Source: Euptelea pleiosperma (taxonomy: Eukaryota; Streptophyta; Magnoliopsida; Ranunculales; Eupteleaceae). From it: DNA of 64,000 nt. The notes beneath the pieces were generated by a model. It was given only the letters and a program-made list of their open reading frames with translations. It was not told the origin of the DNA and did no database searches. Position numbers and translations under genes: made by a program. Shown in pieces: positions 1-10,913 of the stretch; within the stretch, counting starts at the first letter, position 1; the number at the start of each line of letters is the position of its first letter. The DNA lies in NCBI GenBank assembly GCA_035048495.1, contig CM068553.1, forward strand, positions 29,040,978 to 29,104,977, written 5' to 3'.

Positions 1-104
1 CTGAATAAGAGGATCAAAAAAACTGGCCCAAAGAACGAAGAGAGTAGGAGAGCCAATGACCAAGAGACGGACCAAAGCGTTTAAAGCCACATGAGTCAGC
101 AAGG

Positions 105-184
105 AATGATGGTCTACTCTATTGGAGAAGTGTGAGGATGGTCACAGTGAAGACCAGGGTTCTAGACCCTCTACCAATACTTTT
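105..184 (+). promoter_or_regulatory. tRNA-like Pol III module in LTR, copy 1
   Basis: A box B-like GTTCTAGAC (159-167) sits inside the short stem AGGG/CCCT and is preceded by a degenerate box A-like segment ending ATTGG (about 113-124). A TTTT run follows at 181-184. Position and spacing match the better copy at 4577-4655. Pol III use is inferred from motifs only. Confidence 0.4.
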
Positions 185-885
185 ATCTCCATTTTTTGAT
201 ATTTTCTCTCTCTTCCCCTTAATTTTTTATCTCATCTCTCCTTATTCTCTCTCTTTTCATCTCTCGATCCTCGGATCTACTGACCTAACCTCAGAACTCC
301 TATCCGTTGGCTCTGTCTCATCTCCCTTAGCTTTATGACCGTTTGATCTTCAATCGGACCGTTGGATCTTCCACCGGATCGTTGGATCTCTCTAGATCCG
401 TCGATCTACCAATCTGGGTCCCAATCAAGTCACCATCCATCGATCGTCATCAAATTGTCTGTCACATCATCTTGTGAGACGATGGACATTATCAATCCTT
501 GTGGACCAGTAGCCGGGCCGATCATCATCGACCCGTGGCCTGACCATTTAGTGGACCTCGCGATTTTCAAATGCTTTAAATTAATTATTTTTAAATAAAA
601 AAAGGGGGTCCACTAAATGGGGAAATTTCCCAAAGAAAAGTAAGGTTTTACTTAAAAATAAATAAATAAATAATAGTTTTTTCAAAAAAATCCCTAATTT
701 CCATTAATGAAAACTAGGGTGCTTTAAAAGGGGAGAAGAGATGGGTCTTTTGGAACCCTAATCCCTCTCCCATCTCCTCCTTTCTTTCCCACAAAACCTC
801 ACCCACGTTTTCTTCTTCGTCTCCTTTTTCCTTTCTTCTTATTTTTTTTCTTGTTCTTCTTGTTCTTCTTCTTCCTCCTTCATTC

Positions 886-911
886 CGGCCGGAGTTGCAA
901 AACTCCGGCCG
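886..911 (+). repeat. LTR hairpin, CGGCCGGAGTT type
   Basis: This is a perfect 11-bp inverted repeat, CGGCCGGAGTT / AACTCCGGCCG, around a GCAA loop. It belongs to the hairpin family found in most of the longer Athila-type LTRs here. Confidence 0.8.
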
Positions 912-2137
912 CCTTCTTCTTCTCCTTCTTCTTCTTCTTCTGCCCCCTCTTGCTGCACCTCACCACTGCTGCACACACCGTTCTTGGAGGTCCACCGAAC
1001 CTGCAACTCCACGGTCGAAAACCTACAACTTCCCAAGTGAAGATCTGCAACCCGTTTCCTCCTTGCTGCCACACCAAAGCATTTCCTGCACTTTGTTCCA
1101 GCCACGTCTGCACCTTCTTCTCCAGCCAACCATCTCCTCCACCATATCAAGGCCTGCAACTCCTCTCCTCTCTCCACCTGCTGGCCAAACTAGCAACTGA
1201 ATGGCACACCTCCACCACTGTTTGGACCTGCAGCGCCTCCTCTAGCAGGCCTGTCCTCCCACATCCAACGTGCTCTCCACGCGGGCTACAGTTCAGGTTC
1301 ACCACTAGTCATGGACTCCACAAGCTTTGCATCCCCTGCCTCCTTGGACGAGCTCTTCCCCTAATCCATCCGGGAGTCCACCTCACTACTCTCTCGCTCT
1401 CCCTTAGGACGGTCTCCTCCCTTGGAGATCCCACGGGTAGATCATCTTCCCTATGCACCTGCTGCAAGACTGAACATCTTCAGCCTCTCCGGGCAGCAAC
1501 ATCACCACTCCTCCTTTGCTACTTCGGTTCCTTTCACTAGCATCAACCAATCAATGGCCTAAGCTTCAACTCGGGCCGAGATACATGCTAGGCTGATCCC
1601 ATATCTCTAAGATGATTCTCTCTCCTTCTCTTTATCTCTTTAAACCTCTATTTCTCTCTCTTTATCACTTTCTCTCTCTATAACCCTCTCTCTCTCTAGG
1701 ATAATTGTTAGTTCTTTCAAATTGTCAGTGTTTGTTTGATATTTGTTTGAGCATTGTAAGGACTTGTTTGGATTCAATAAATTTTATTTCCTTCACTATA
1801 ATGGATTTTCTTTAGTGTTCTTCGTTCTCTTTATTTGTATTAGTCTAATTCATAATTTCTAGGAATCAATAGCTTTAAAAGAAAAGAAATAACATCAATC
1901 ATGTTTTAATCCATTCCACCATCATCACCCTTCCATCCTTTTATTTTTAGCAATTTCTAATAAATTCTGTCAATTCATGTTCTAAATTAGCGCGAATTAA
2001 CCCCGAATGCGGATCGATATCCAACACGAGCCACTGTACAAAACTGCTCATTTTACAAGTTAAAAGTCTCGGATAATTACAAATTGTGTTGAAATTAGGG
2101 TTTCCGTAACCAACGACGCGGAAAAATCATAGTTTCA

Positions 2138-2510
2138 TAGTTCCCTCATGGATAATCTCAAGAATGTCCCATGCTTGCTTAGCAGTATCACACCTCGAGA
2201 TCAGACGAAATTCTTCAAAGGTGAGTGCATTAAATATTGCATTGAGACCTTTACTATTTAAGTTAGACTGTTTGGTCTCATTCTTGGTCCATTTTTCACT
2301 AGGTTTAGGAATGTACTCATTATTAGCATAATCTATCACTTGATGTTTCCAACCTTAGACAATTATCATCCATACCTTATCATCGAGAGATTTGAGAAAA
2401 CTTCTCATCCTAGCTTTTCAGTAGGCATAGCTGTTTCCATCAAACAAAGGTGGATGAACGATAGAACCACCATCTTTCTGCAAATCCATTAGACTCAGAT
2501 ATTTGAGCAG
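2138..2510 (-). pseudogene. copia gag N-terminal fragment
   Basis: Read on the minus strand, the pieces show the usual start of a copia gag: a GGSIVHPPLFDGNSYAY-like segment, a KARMRSFLKSLDDKVW segment, then NAIFNALTFEEFRLIS and AWDILEIIHEGT of the UBN2-type gag domain. At least one stop interrupts the frame between the first two pieces. The fragment ends where the Athila-like LTR begins. In an intact element gag forms the virus-like particle; this one cannot. Confidence 0.75.
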
Positions 2511-3139
2511 GATCACACTCAGGCGATTAAACCTAACAGATATGAGTTCTAAAAGTTATATACGCAGCACCGTTTTCATACAACGTACAACCTTCGCCAA
2601 GGTCAACTGTCGATGCATCCACGTCCTCTAGCTCCACGCTACGAATCCACGCACACCCTTCCAATTACAAAATCTTTGTCGCTTGTTCAGTTTGGTACTC
2701 CCTAAACCTACCGTGGATCAGTACACCCTGATCTTAATTCTCACACACCAGTCTCTACCGATAGTGAAGGATTTAGTACACCCTAAACCGTAACATTGTT
2801 GGAAAACCTATGCAGATGTAATGATTAAGCTCTAGGCTATGATTGAAAATGAAGAGAAAACCTTTCACTTAGAATGGAAAGAATACCTAGGTTTTGCTCT
2901 TCTAGTAGGACAACTCTTCTTAAGCTCTATGACGCTTGAAGCTAATAACTCTCACTTGTTGTCTATCTTTGTGTATTCAATAAAGCTCAATAGAGGCTTT
3001 ATTTATAAGAGTACTGAAGCCCTAGGTCATGCTAGTAATGGGGTAGTGGGAACATGAAAACTGGATCTGAAATTGGACTCCTTTTAAGTGGTTCGAGTTG
3101 TCCAATCGATTGTACCGTCCAAACGGGTTTTCTGTTCCC
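2138..3139 (-). mobile_element. Ty1/copia remnant: gag start, leader, LTR part
   Basis: On the minus strand this holds the end of a copia LTR, a leader, and the first part of gag, cut off at 2138 by the LTR of the first feature. The LTR part has a TATA-like element (minus TTATAAATAAAG, near 3000). It also has a TCCAATCGATTGTAC motif at about 3100 that recurs several times at 13840-14050. The two pieces are therefore read as one copia LTR split by the Athila element at 3140-13827. The primer site is too decayed to place. Confidence 0.6.
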
Positions 3140-3371
3140 AAACCAGTGGTGATGGCGGTAAAAGCTGCTGGAGCAGCTGGCGGAATGGAGAGGTGGACAA
3201 CAGGCGGTAATGGAGTCCAAAGGGGAGGAACCTAACGGTTTCTTCCCTCCTTCTCTTCTCTTCTCTCTTTCCTTTCTTTTTCTTTTTTTTTTTTTTGGTT
3301 CTTTTGATAAGGAGCACGGTGAGGGAAGATGAAGATGCAGGGGGGGTGGAGGCGCTTGGGACGAGAGATGG

Positions 3372-3397
3372 CCGGAGTTGCAGACCTGCAACTCCGG
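3372..3397 (+). repeat. LTR hairpin CCGGAGTTGCA
   Basis: Perfect 11-bp arms, CCGGAGTTGCA and TGCAACTCCGG, lie around a 4-nt loop. An identical hairpin is at 12102-12127 in the other LTR. Confidence 0.85.
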
Positions 3398-3570
3398 TCA
3401 AAGATAAAAAAAACGAAGAAGACGATCTTCTTCCTTTGGACTGCTGTGAGGCTGGGTTGCTTGGTGTTGAACACGGTGGTTGCAGGCGGAGGTGTGCACG
3501 GTGGTGTGTGCTAGCGAGAGGGGGAAGAGGTAGGTGATCAGCAGTAGGTGGCCGGAGTTAATGGAGGTTG

Positions 3571-3595
3571 CCGGAGTTGCAACCTGCAACTCCGG
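3571..3595 (+). repeat. LTR hairpin CCGGAGTTGCA
   Basis: Perfect 11-bp arms lie around a 3-nt loop, about 200 bp from the previous hairpin. The sister copy is at 12301-12325. Confidence 0.85.
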
Positions 3596-4576
3596 TGATC
3601 TTGAGAAAATTTTTTTTTTTTTTTTTTTTTTTTGTGTGTCCTTCCCTCGGGAGAAAAACGTGGGAGAAAGAATGGAGGAGAAGGGACCGTATAGTGAGAA
3701 GAGGAGGTTCGATGGAGAAGGATTAGCTCGTGGAAGAGAAAGAAAGGAAAACTAGAAGGGAAATCGTGGAGAGGCGATGGCTTAAATGCTGGAGACGGTG
3801 GCTGGGTTCTCCCTCTCTAAAACCGTTTAAGAGAGGGGAAATGTGGGGAGGGAAGAGCCCCTTTACAATGAGGAAAAGAGAGGGAAATATGGGAGAGAGC
3901 CAAAACGGCAATGGTTGCTGCCTTTGTATAGGAACCGTTAGGTTTCCTTCCATCTTTTTGGTAGGAATAATAGAAACCCATGGTTTCTAAAACTTTTCCT
4001 CATTCTTTTGGTAGAATCGTGGGTTCCTAGATTAGAAACCCACGATTTCTAAAAGTTTACTTTCCACAAAAAGTTTTTCCAGCCTTTGTATAGAACTGTG
4101 GGTTCCTAACTTAGAAACCCATGGTTTCAAAAAAATGTAAATACCTCCACATTTTTAGAAAAAAATTCCTTTCTTGAAAAATGCTTTGATTCTAAAATCT
4201 TTTCAAAATTCTCTCCTTTCCTTCTTTAGTAGCCATTTCCTATTCATGCTAGGGATGTGGGTCCTACTGAATGGTTGGGCCATGGGTAATGGGCCCGCAC
4301 TTCATCTTGGCTTAGACCCATAGGATTGAACATGAAGTGATGAGGGCCATTGGATTTATGAGATGGTGAGGGGGATGGTTGGGGGACTGACTGAGTGATT
4401 GTATGGTAGAGATGGACGTTGATGATCGAGTGATGGAAATTGGCCAAGGTAGGCCGTAGAATTAAGTGATTGAGGGAAGGGAGAGGATCGGATGATGTGG
4501 ATTTGAGAGTAGAGAGGGAATGATGATTTGGAGAGAGAAATGAGAGAGGAGAGAGAAAATATTACAAAATAAAGAG

Positions 4577-4655
4577 AAAAAATGCTAGCAGAGGGTCATG
4601 AACCCTGGTCTTTGACTTGGTCTTCTGTATGCTTTACCAACTGAGCAAGTCCTCA
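4577..4655 (-). promoter_or_regulatory. tRNA-like Pol III module in LTR, best copy
   Basis: On the minus strand, TTGCTCAGTTGG (4648-4637) matches the box A consensus at 11 of 12 positions. Thirty-two nt later comes GTTCATGAC (4603-4595), 8 of 9 to box B, inside an AGGG/CCCT T-arm-like stem. A T6 run (4582-4577) follows, as at a Pol III terminator. The ends do not pair as an acceptor stem, so this is not a working tRNA. It runs in LTR sense orientation about 450 bp from the LTR start. Confidence 0.55.
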
Positions 4656-5105
4656 TCATATGTTAGTTGATAAGCTTTAATCTCCTTAGTCTCTCCTTTG
4701 AGGGCTTGTCTCTCCTTCTCTCTTAATCGTCTCTCGGGCTTTTCTGACTCTCTAGCTCTCCCAGCATTTGGCATGTATCTTCTTATCCTCAGCCTGTTGG
4801 TTATTGTGCTTTGGTCCTAGACTCTGACAGTCAGTTGTGGGCCCGCATTCTCGAGAATTGTCCCATCGGGGTTTCCTGCGACAGAAGAAGCGCGTAATGA
4901 GACTTTATCAGAACGGCTTAATATTTAGACTTACGAAAATGTGTTTAATGCATGCAAATATACCATTTCGTCCAGAAAAGTGTGTTTTACGCAATGAGAT
5001 AGACTCTTACGTAGAAAAGTGGATAATTAGAGCAGTTTTACGTAGGAGAGTGCGATAACGCTAACAGGATAAGTGCTTAAAATAAGCACTTTTGAGCGAA
5101 TATCA

Positions 5106-7044
5106 CAACCCCCAACCAGCATATTGCCAGTCCTTGGCAATTAGTGCAAAATAAATGAGCTTAAAAGGGCTCTGCACATGCTGCACACTTTTTTCAAATT
5201 AGCTCAGGGAAAACACCGTTCGTCAAATCATTGAATGGATGCAAAAATAGTTACATGCTAGCAAAGAGTTGGAAAGTTTTGGCAAGACTACAGACTGATA
5301 ATCATGACCCAGAATAGTCAGATTCTGCGTGTGTGTGTGCTCAACATTCTCATCATCCGACAGTAAAGATTTCCAGATCACCTCTAAGTTTTTATGCCTT
5401 GACCTCAAATCTCACATGTTTAGCACTCAGAATAGAATCACACAAGAAGGGTTTTCTTCTTTTCTCTCAATTTATATGTGAGGAGATGTGTTGATGAAAG
5501 TAAAGATCTCACATATTTATTATTTGAAGGAAGGACATCTTTAACAGAAGAAGATCTCATGATTGGAATACCACTTCACTCGGGAACGTCAGATCAAACT
5601 CTATAGCTTCTCTTTCTCCAATCTCCACATTTTATGATCGTACTATCCTAGAATCAAGTAGGACTTTCCTGGGTTGTAATGAGGCTTAGGTCAGGTGTAG
5701 AGAGATAAAGGAATGCAGGATTTAAAAGATCTTGAGAGGATATTGCCCTTTTCTAGAATTTTTCCTGCGGCGTAACACCATGATCTGGTTCTTTTTCCTT
5801 TTCTTCGTATTTTTCTCTTTTTCTTGATATTTCTGAGACTGCTCAATTTCTTTTCAGCTCTTCTTCATACTTTCTTTCTATATTTTGTTTTTGGCTTGAA
5901 CCACTTTCTTTTCCTTTTGATTCCTCTTCTTTACTTTTCTTTTTCACGGTACACCCACATCAGTTATTCTTGTTTTTTTTTTTTTTTTTTTTTTCATCTC
6001 AAAATAAGGGTAGCCAGTCATGTTTCATAGCTGGACTAGATTTTAGGTTGATGGGTTTGCAAAGAAAAGGCTTTTATAGAAAGGTTCAAAGGGTTTCTAG
6101 TGAAGTATAATTCAGGTGAGTAAAAAGGCTGAATGGTTCAGAAAAAATGGCCTAAATCATTTTTTAGGGTTTGTACTATCATGTATACTGTCTTGACTGG
6201 ATATAGAGAAGGTTCTGTTGTAGTAATCCAATGTTGATGTCGTTCCGAGTTTTATGATCGAAGCAAAAGATAATGAGATCTCTCAACGAATATTGCGGGC
6301 ATGAAGAATAGTGAGTCATCTTGTGACTCAGGATTATTGTATAACTCTCTGAAATGATTAAAGGCTCGAAAGCTCACTGGGTTAGGTCTCCACAATTATT
6401 CTCACAGGATCTCTAGAGTTTCAAAACTTAGGATGACTCTGATGTTGATAGTGTACAATTGTGCCAAATCTGAGTTTTTCTGAGTTTTCAAACCTGCTGT
6501 AGTCACGCTTGACTTGACTCAAAGCTAACCTTAAACAAAAATTGACATCCTCAATACTGACTTAACGGAGGTTTTCAGCTAATCAAAGTCAGGGTATTTG
6601 ACACATTTTTTGAAATTCTAGAAAACTTTTGGAGAACATCGGAAATCACCCCAAAAATAAAAAGTTTTTTTTTTTTTTTTTTTTATCAAAATGAAGACAT
6701 GAGTTTTGGTAAATACCCCACCCCCAACCAAAATACAGCACCGTCCTCGGTGCTCATGACCGGGACATAAAATGATGAAAAATCGGTGATGATGATGCAA
6801 AGGTTCAGGGAAGATGTTACCAAGTCGGTAGAAACTCGACAGTGTGTGATACCTGATGATCGGAAGAATGAATGTACCTGCATTTTCAAAGATATAACAA
6901 TAATAACAAATGCATGAGACTCATGTACTCTAGGAATACCGGAATTGCCTTTTCGAAAGCGCTAAGTTTTACGTCTTCAGCCAGACATGACAGGGGTAGC
7001 AGGCACCCCCGACCAAGTTGGAGCACAAAAGGCTGAGTGGATCA
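5106..7044 (-). other. Athila 3' non-coding region and purine tract
   Basis: This 1.9-kb stretch lies between the integrase stop and the 3' LTR, where some Athila relatives carry an env-like gene. I see no convincing reading frame, only T-rich and poly-T stretches. The purine tract next to the LTR is minus GGTTGGGGGTTG (5106-5117). The same region, diverged, is present at 19195-20314 on the plus strand. Confidence 0.7.
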
Positions 7045-9222
7045 TCAGTCGACATAGACAGGATCGATGAGATCGATCTCAAAAGTCTGAATGAACAATA
7101 CGTCAAGTTCATGGAACTGTTTTAGACGCTGCCCATTTACCTGGAATGAGGAGTGATCCTTGGGGTCCTCAATAGTGATTGCCCCAAAGGGTGTGACTGC
7201 TGTGACCGTATAAGGACCGGTCCACCTAGATTTCAGTTTCCCAGGGAAGAGATGGAGACGAGAATTATAAAGAAGGACCTTCTGTCCTGGATGGAACTCT
7301 TTCCTGAGGATGCTCTTGTCATGTATCCACTTCATTTTGGCTTTGTAATTCTTGGACAAGTTGTAGGCATCATTTCTGAGTTCTTCTAACTCATTCATTT
7401 GAAGTTTTCGCTCCTCCCCTGCAGAGTCTAGGTCGAAGTTGAGCTTCTTAATGGCCCACAGGGCACGATGTTCAATCTCTACCGGAAGATGACAGGGTTT
7501 CCCAAAGACCAGACGATAGGGAGACATATTGAGTGGGGTCTTGTAGGCGGTTCTGTATGCCCATAAAGCATCAGTGAGACGAGTAGACCAGTCTTTACGT
7601 GTGGTATTGACTGTCTTCTCCAAGATCTGCTTGATCTGACGATTAGAAACCTCTACTTGACCACTAGTCTGCGGATGATAAGCTAGGGCGACCTTGTGGG
7701 TTACCCCATACTTCTTCATTAAGTTCTCGAATATCTTATTGCAGAAATGGGTGCCCCCATCACTAATGATGGCCTTAGGGGCACCGAATCGAGCGAAGAT
7801 GAACTCCTTTAGGAATTTGACCACCACTTTGTGGTCATTGGTCTTGGTGGGAATGGCTTCTATCCATTTGGATACATAGTCTACCGCAAGGAGAATGTAT
7901 TCAAAACCATAGGAAATGGGAAAGGGGCCCATGAAGTCGATGCCCCAAATGTCAAATATTTCATCGACCTGGATGGGAGTGAGGGGCAGCATGTTCCTCT
8001 GGGAGATGCGGCCTAGATGCTGGCAATTAAGACAGGTTTTGCTGTAGATGTGGGCATCTTTAAATAATGTGGGCCAGTAGAATCCGCATTGCAGCACTTT
8101 TTCTGCAGTCTTCTTAGTGCTGAAATGACCACCACAAGGTTGGTCATGACATGAAGACAAGATATTGAGTTGGTCCGACTCAGGGACACAGAGACGAATG
8201 ATCTGGTCAGGACAGTATTTATACAAATAAGGGTCATCCCAAGAGTAGTACTTAACTCTTGCTAGGAATTGGCTTTTGTCCTGTTTTGACCAGTGTGAAG
8301 GCATTTCTTCGGTGACAAGGTAGTTGACAATGTCAGCATACCAAGGATTAACAGAGATGGCGAACAGTTGTTCGTCTGGAAAGGTTTCAGGGATGGGCTG
8401 GGTGTCGAAGGATGACTCTAAAGTCAGTCTAGACAAGTGATCAGCCACTACATTCTCAGTTCCTTTCTTATCCTTAATCTCGAGGTCGAATTCCTGCAGT
8501 AAGAGAATCCATCGAATTAATCGAGGCTTGGTTTCCTTTTTCGACATGAGATAACGAAGGGCTGCATGATCAGTGTACACTACTACCTTAGTGGCTAAGA
8601 GGTACTGACGGAATTTATCAAGGGCGAAGACTACCGCCAGGAGTTCTTTCTCAGTGGTAGAGTAATTCATTTGGGCAGAGTTAAGAGTTTTGCTCGCGTA
8701 GTAGATCACGTGTGACCTTTTGTCAATTCTCTGCCCTAGAACGGCGCCTAATGCGTAGTCAGAAGCATCGCACATTACCTCGAAAGGTAGAGTCCAGTCC
8801 GGGGGACGGATAATGGGCGCAGTAGTGAGCTCAGATTTGAGACGCTCATTGTCATCATCGAGGTTCTGATTCTTGAAAAGTAGGATGATATGTTGGAATT
8901 CCCGAATATGGGAATATGGGTCTTCTCTTGGGAGACCACGAAAGGTAGGCAGCATTTGGATCGTCTGCGGCCTGATCTCAAATTGTACCGCCGTAGTAGG
9001 TGGGAGAACAATGCAAGTGGGCGGATTGGCAGAGATAGGAGCGAACGTCTCGATAAGAGGTCGTTCGACTGCCATGACTATAAAGGTAGTAGTACTGGGG
9101 GAGGCGGGTGGGGAAAGAGATGGGGAAGAATTCAGTGGAGGATCCACTGTAGGGACGTGATTCTCAGATCGAACCAAGCGTTTGTTCGGACGATTCCAAA
9201 CGGGCATACGCGAATGAGGCAA
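7045..9222 (-). CDS. gag-RNase H-integrase fusion polyprotein (Athila-like)
   Basis: The 725-residue frame is open throughout. Residues about 1-125 resemble the start of an Athila/Tat gag ([17 protein letters not shown]). Near residue 125 the sequence jumps in frame ([16 protein letters not shown]) into the end of the RT connection and RNase H ([42 protein letters not shown]). The integrase follows: an HHCC zinc finger (HDQPCGGHF ... CLNCQ), then the core residues D in IDFMGPFP, D in ISDGGTHF and E in [10 protein letters not shown], and a C-terminal [14 protein letters not shown] segment. The gag C-terminus, protease and reverse transcriptase are deleted, so the element depends on helpers. 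The start is the first Met of the frame; the true gag start may differ. Confidence 0.85.
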   Translation of the reverse strand: MPHSRMPVWNRPNKRLVRSENHVPTVDPPLNSSPSLSPPASPSTTTFIVMAVERPLIETFAPISANPPTCIVLPPTTAVQFEIRPQTIQMLPTFRGLPREDPYSHIREFQHIILLFKNQNLDDDNERLKSELTTAPIIRPPDWTLPFEVMCDASDYALGAVLGQRIDKRSHVIYYASKTLNSAQMNYSTTEKELLAVVFALDKFRQYLLATKVVVYTDHAALRYLMSKKETKPRLIRWILLLQEFDLEIKDKKGTENVVADHLSRLTLESSFDTQPIPETFPDEQLFAISVNPWYADIVNYLVTEEMPSHWSKQDKSQFLARVKYYSWDDPYLYKYCPDQIIRLCVPESDQLNILSSCHDQPCGGHFSTKKTAEKVLQCGFYWPTLFKDAHIYSKTCLNCQHLGRISQRNMLPLTPIQVDEIFDIWGIDFMGPFPISYGFEYILLAVDYVSKWIEAIPTKTNDHKVVVKFLKEFIFARFGAPKAIISDGGTHFCNKIFENLMKKYGVTHKVALAYHPQTSGQVEVSNRQIKQILEKTVNTTRKDWSTRLTDALWAYRTAYKTPLNMSPYRLVFGKPCHLPVEIEHRALWAIKKLNFDLDSAGEERKLQMNELEELRNDAYNLSKNYKAKMKWIHDKSILRKEFHPGQKVLLYNSRLHLFPGKLKSRWTGPYTVTAVTPFGAITIEDPKDHSSFQVNGQRLKQFHELDVLFIQTFEIDLIDPVYVD

Positions 9223-10895
9223 GCTCTATACTTGGCAAAAAGTTGCCAGAGAGGAACACTATCCTAAATGATGCACACCAAGCACAGATAATCCTATTCT
9301 AAGCAATCAGGATATATTTTAGGAATTATCTTTGTTAGTTTTGGGGCTAGAGTAGATTATGACAGTGGGCGGACCACTGGTTTATCTTTTAACCGCCGGA
9401 CTAACTGTTTTGCACTCAGAGGTTCTCACCAGGCTACACTCTTCAGAGCGAATCCTTTAGTACTAGCTCTAGTTAACAACAAGGCAATCCGAAGCCTAGA
9501 CAGACGTGCGGCACAATGGCTGACTTAAGTACGTCCCAGACTAACCGGATTGGTCAAGTGTATAAGAAGAGTGTTCCCTCGGGTTAAGCTAGGGTTGGTG
9601 CGTGTTCCTAGTCCACACGTAACTAACCGCCGAATAGTCCAAGATGCCACGTCGAGCTCAGTGTACTTGAGTAGCAGGGACTTATGGGTGTGTTAGACAA
9701 CAGGGACCCGCGCTCGTGGTCTTATTTCGATTGGATGTTAAGCGGGTTCGCTTTGCGTGGATTTTTCCTCGAACACCGGGCTAATTGGCTCTACTTCTTG
9801 ATTCTTTTTAATTAAATGGAGCCTTGGGATCAAATCAGTTGGAATGATGAGGTGGGTGATGAAATCCCACCAGTTTCAATTTGGAGCTGGGTCTGCTCTC
9901 TTAGAGTTGATTGATTAACGGCCACGCCACGCAAGTCGAAGAATATGGATGCGAAAGCAAATAGACAAGCGGCAATGATGCACCCAATATGCTCTGTATC
10001 GCACTCAAGGCGAGGATAGAGACTTACCTCCCGTGGGCCACGCCACGGGGTCTCCTCCGTGGGTTAGAGAGGGGTATCCTAATGGGCTTGGGCCCGACTC
10101 CACCTCTTTGAGCTTTTGCTCTCTACCCACACTGGATCGTGTTCCTGTAGAAAAGTTAGATCGCACGTCTAGGTATTTGGGATTCTATTTGGAAGATCCT
10201 TGCCTTTTTAGGGTTCACTGAGCAAGCATTGAATTTAGGCAAGTTTTTGAATTAGTTTCCAAATTCGAGATGGGTTAAAATTTAGGAATTCCCAGATTGG
10301 AAAATACTTAGATTGGAAAGTTTCCCGAACTGTGGAGATCTTCCAAGAAAGATTTGATTGCGAGATCCCTTATAATTTTAGGAAATTTCCCAAAATTGAA
10401 ATTCTGCTAGATTTGGGGCGTTTCCTTTTGCAGACTTTTCCAAATTCGGAAGATTTCTAAAGATAGAAATTCTTCTAAAGAGGAAACTTCTAAAAGGGGA
10501 AACCCTAATTTAGCAAAGTTTCAAGATTTTAGAATCTTTCCAAAAATCGCAAATCCTGGATTGGTGATTTCTAAAAATCTGCAGAATATGAAACCCTAAT
10601 TTTTTTGAATTTTGAATTTATTATTTTTTTGGTATTTTTCACTTAATCTAGGGTTTCTAAAAAACCCTAGAACAAGATCTAGCAGTTATATGGAAAGTAG
10701 TAAAATTCCTAAATTATTACAAGTTGCACTCGGCCTTCCGAGGCATTAAAAATAGTAATTTAAAAACTGCTAAAAATCAACAAAAACAAAAAATAGAAAG
10801 TTTCCCGAAAAGGTCAGGCTGGCCAAATTGAGCAGCTTTTCGCTTCAGCAACTTTCTAATTCCGTCTTTACGTCCTTTTTCGCACTCCCGAACAC
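9223..10895 (-). other. Athila leader (primer site to gag)
   Basis: This is the long untranslated leader. It is not coding on either strand. It has a conserved block at about 9990-10110 (including the near-palindrome CCGTGGGCCACGCCACGG) and another at 9830-9910; both recur, diverged, in the plus-strand leader at 22440-22520 and 22630-22690. A third shared block (9400-9650) matches 24800-25000 in inverse. Short ORFs here are not supported. Confidence 0.65.
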
Positions 10896-10913
10896 CCGAG
10901 CGGCAGCGGCGCC
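10896..10913 (-). other. primer-binding site (tRNA-Asp-like)
   Basis: Two bases inside the 5' LTR end lies minus TGGCGCCGCTGCC, close to the TGGCGCCGTTGCC primer site known for Athila-type elements (tRNA-Asp). The second subfamily has TGACGCCGTTGGC at 21644. Confidence 0.75.

Larger units (their letters stand above)
1..2137 (+). mobile_element. Athila-like LTR, 5' part outside window
   Basis: The sequence matches the complete LTR at 14859-17339 over nearly its whole length, starting inside it. It ends in the family terminus (a block around AACCAACGACGCGGAAAAATC, then TTTCA at 2133-2137). No primer-binding site follows; the next base belongs to a copia gag fragment. It is therefore a solo LTR or the 3' LTR of an element lying to the left. 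A TATA-like TTTAAAA lies near 723, followed by pyrimidine-rich sequence. The reading frames in the TTC-rich stretch (840-1540) are low-complexity and are not called genes. Confidence 0.8.
3140..5105 (-). repeat. 3' LTR of Athila-like element, truncated
   Basis: The LTR starts (minus) with TGATATTCGCTC at 5105 and matches 11871-13827 down to about 3140, where it joins copia sequence abruptly. A purine-rich tract precedes it. The first bases form a terminal hairpin (AAGTGCTTA/TAAGCACTT, 5082-5102). Two CCGGAGTTGCA hairpins and the tRNA-like module lie inside. Confidence 0.85.

Noticed and set aside
4577..4655. A functional tRNA gene
   Set aside because: Box A and box B are good, but the acceptor and anticodon stems do not pair, so it is reported as a tRNA-like promoter module only.
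5106..7044. env-like gene expected in some Athila elements
   Set aside because: No reading frame of useful length or transmembrane pattern is present; only short frames over T-rich sequence.
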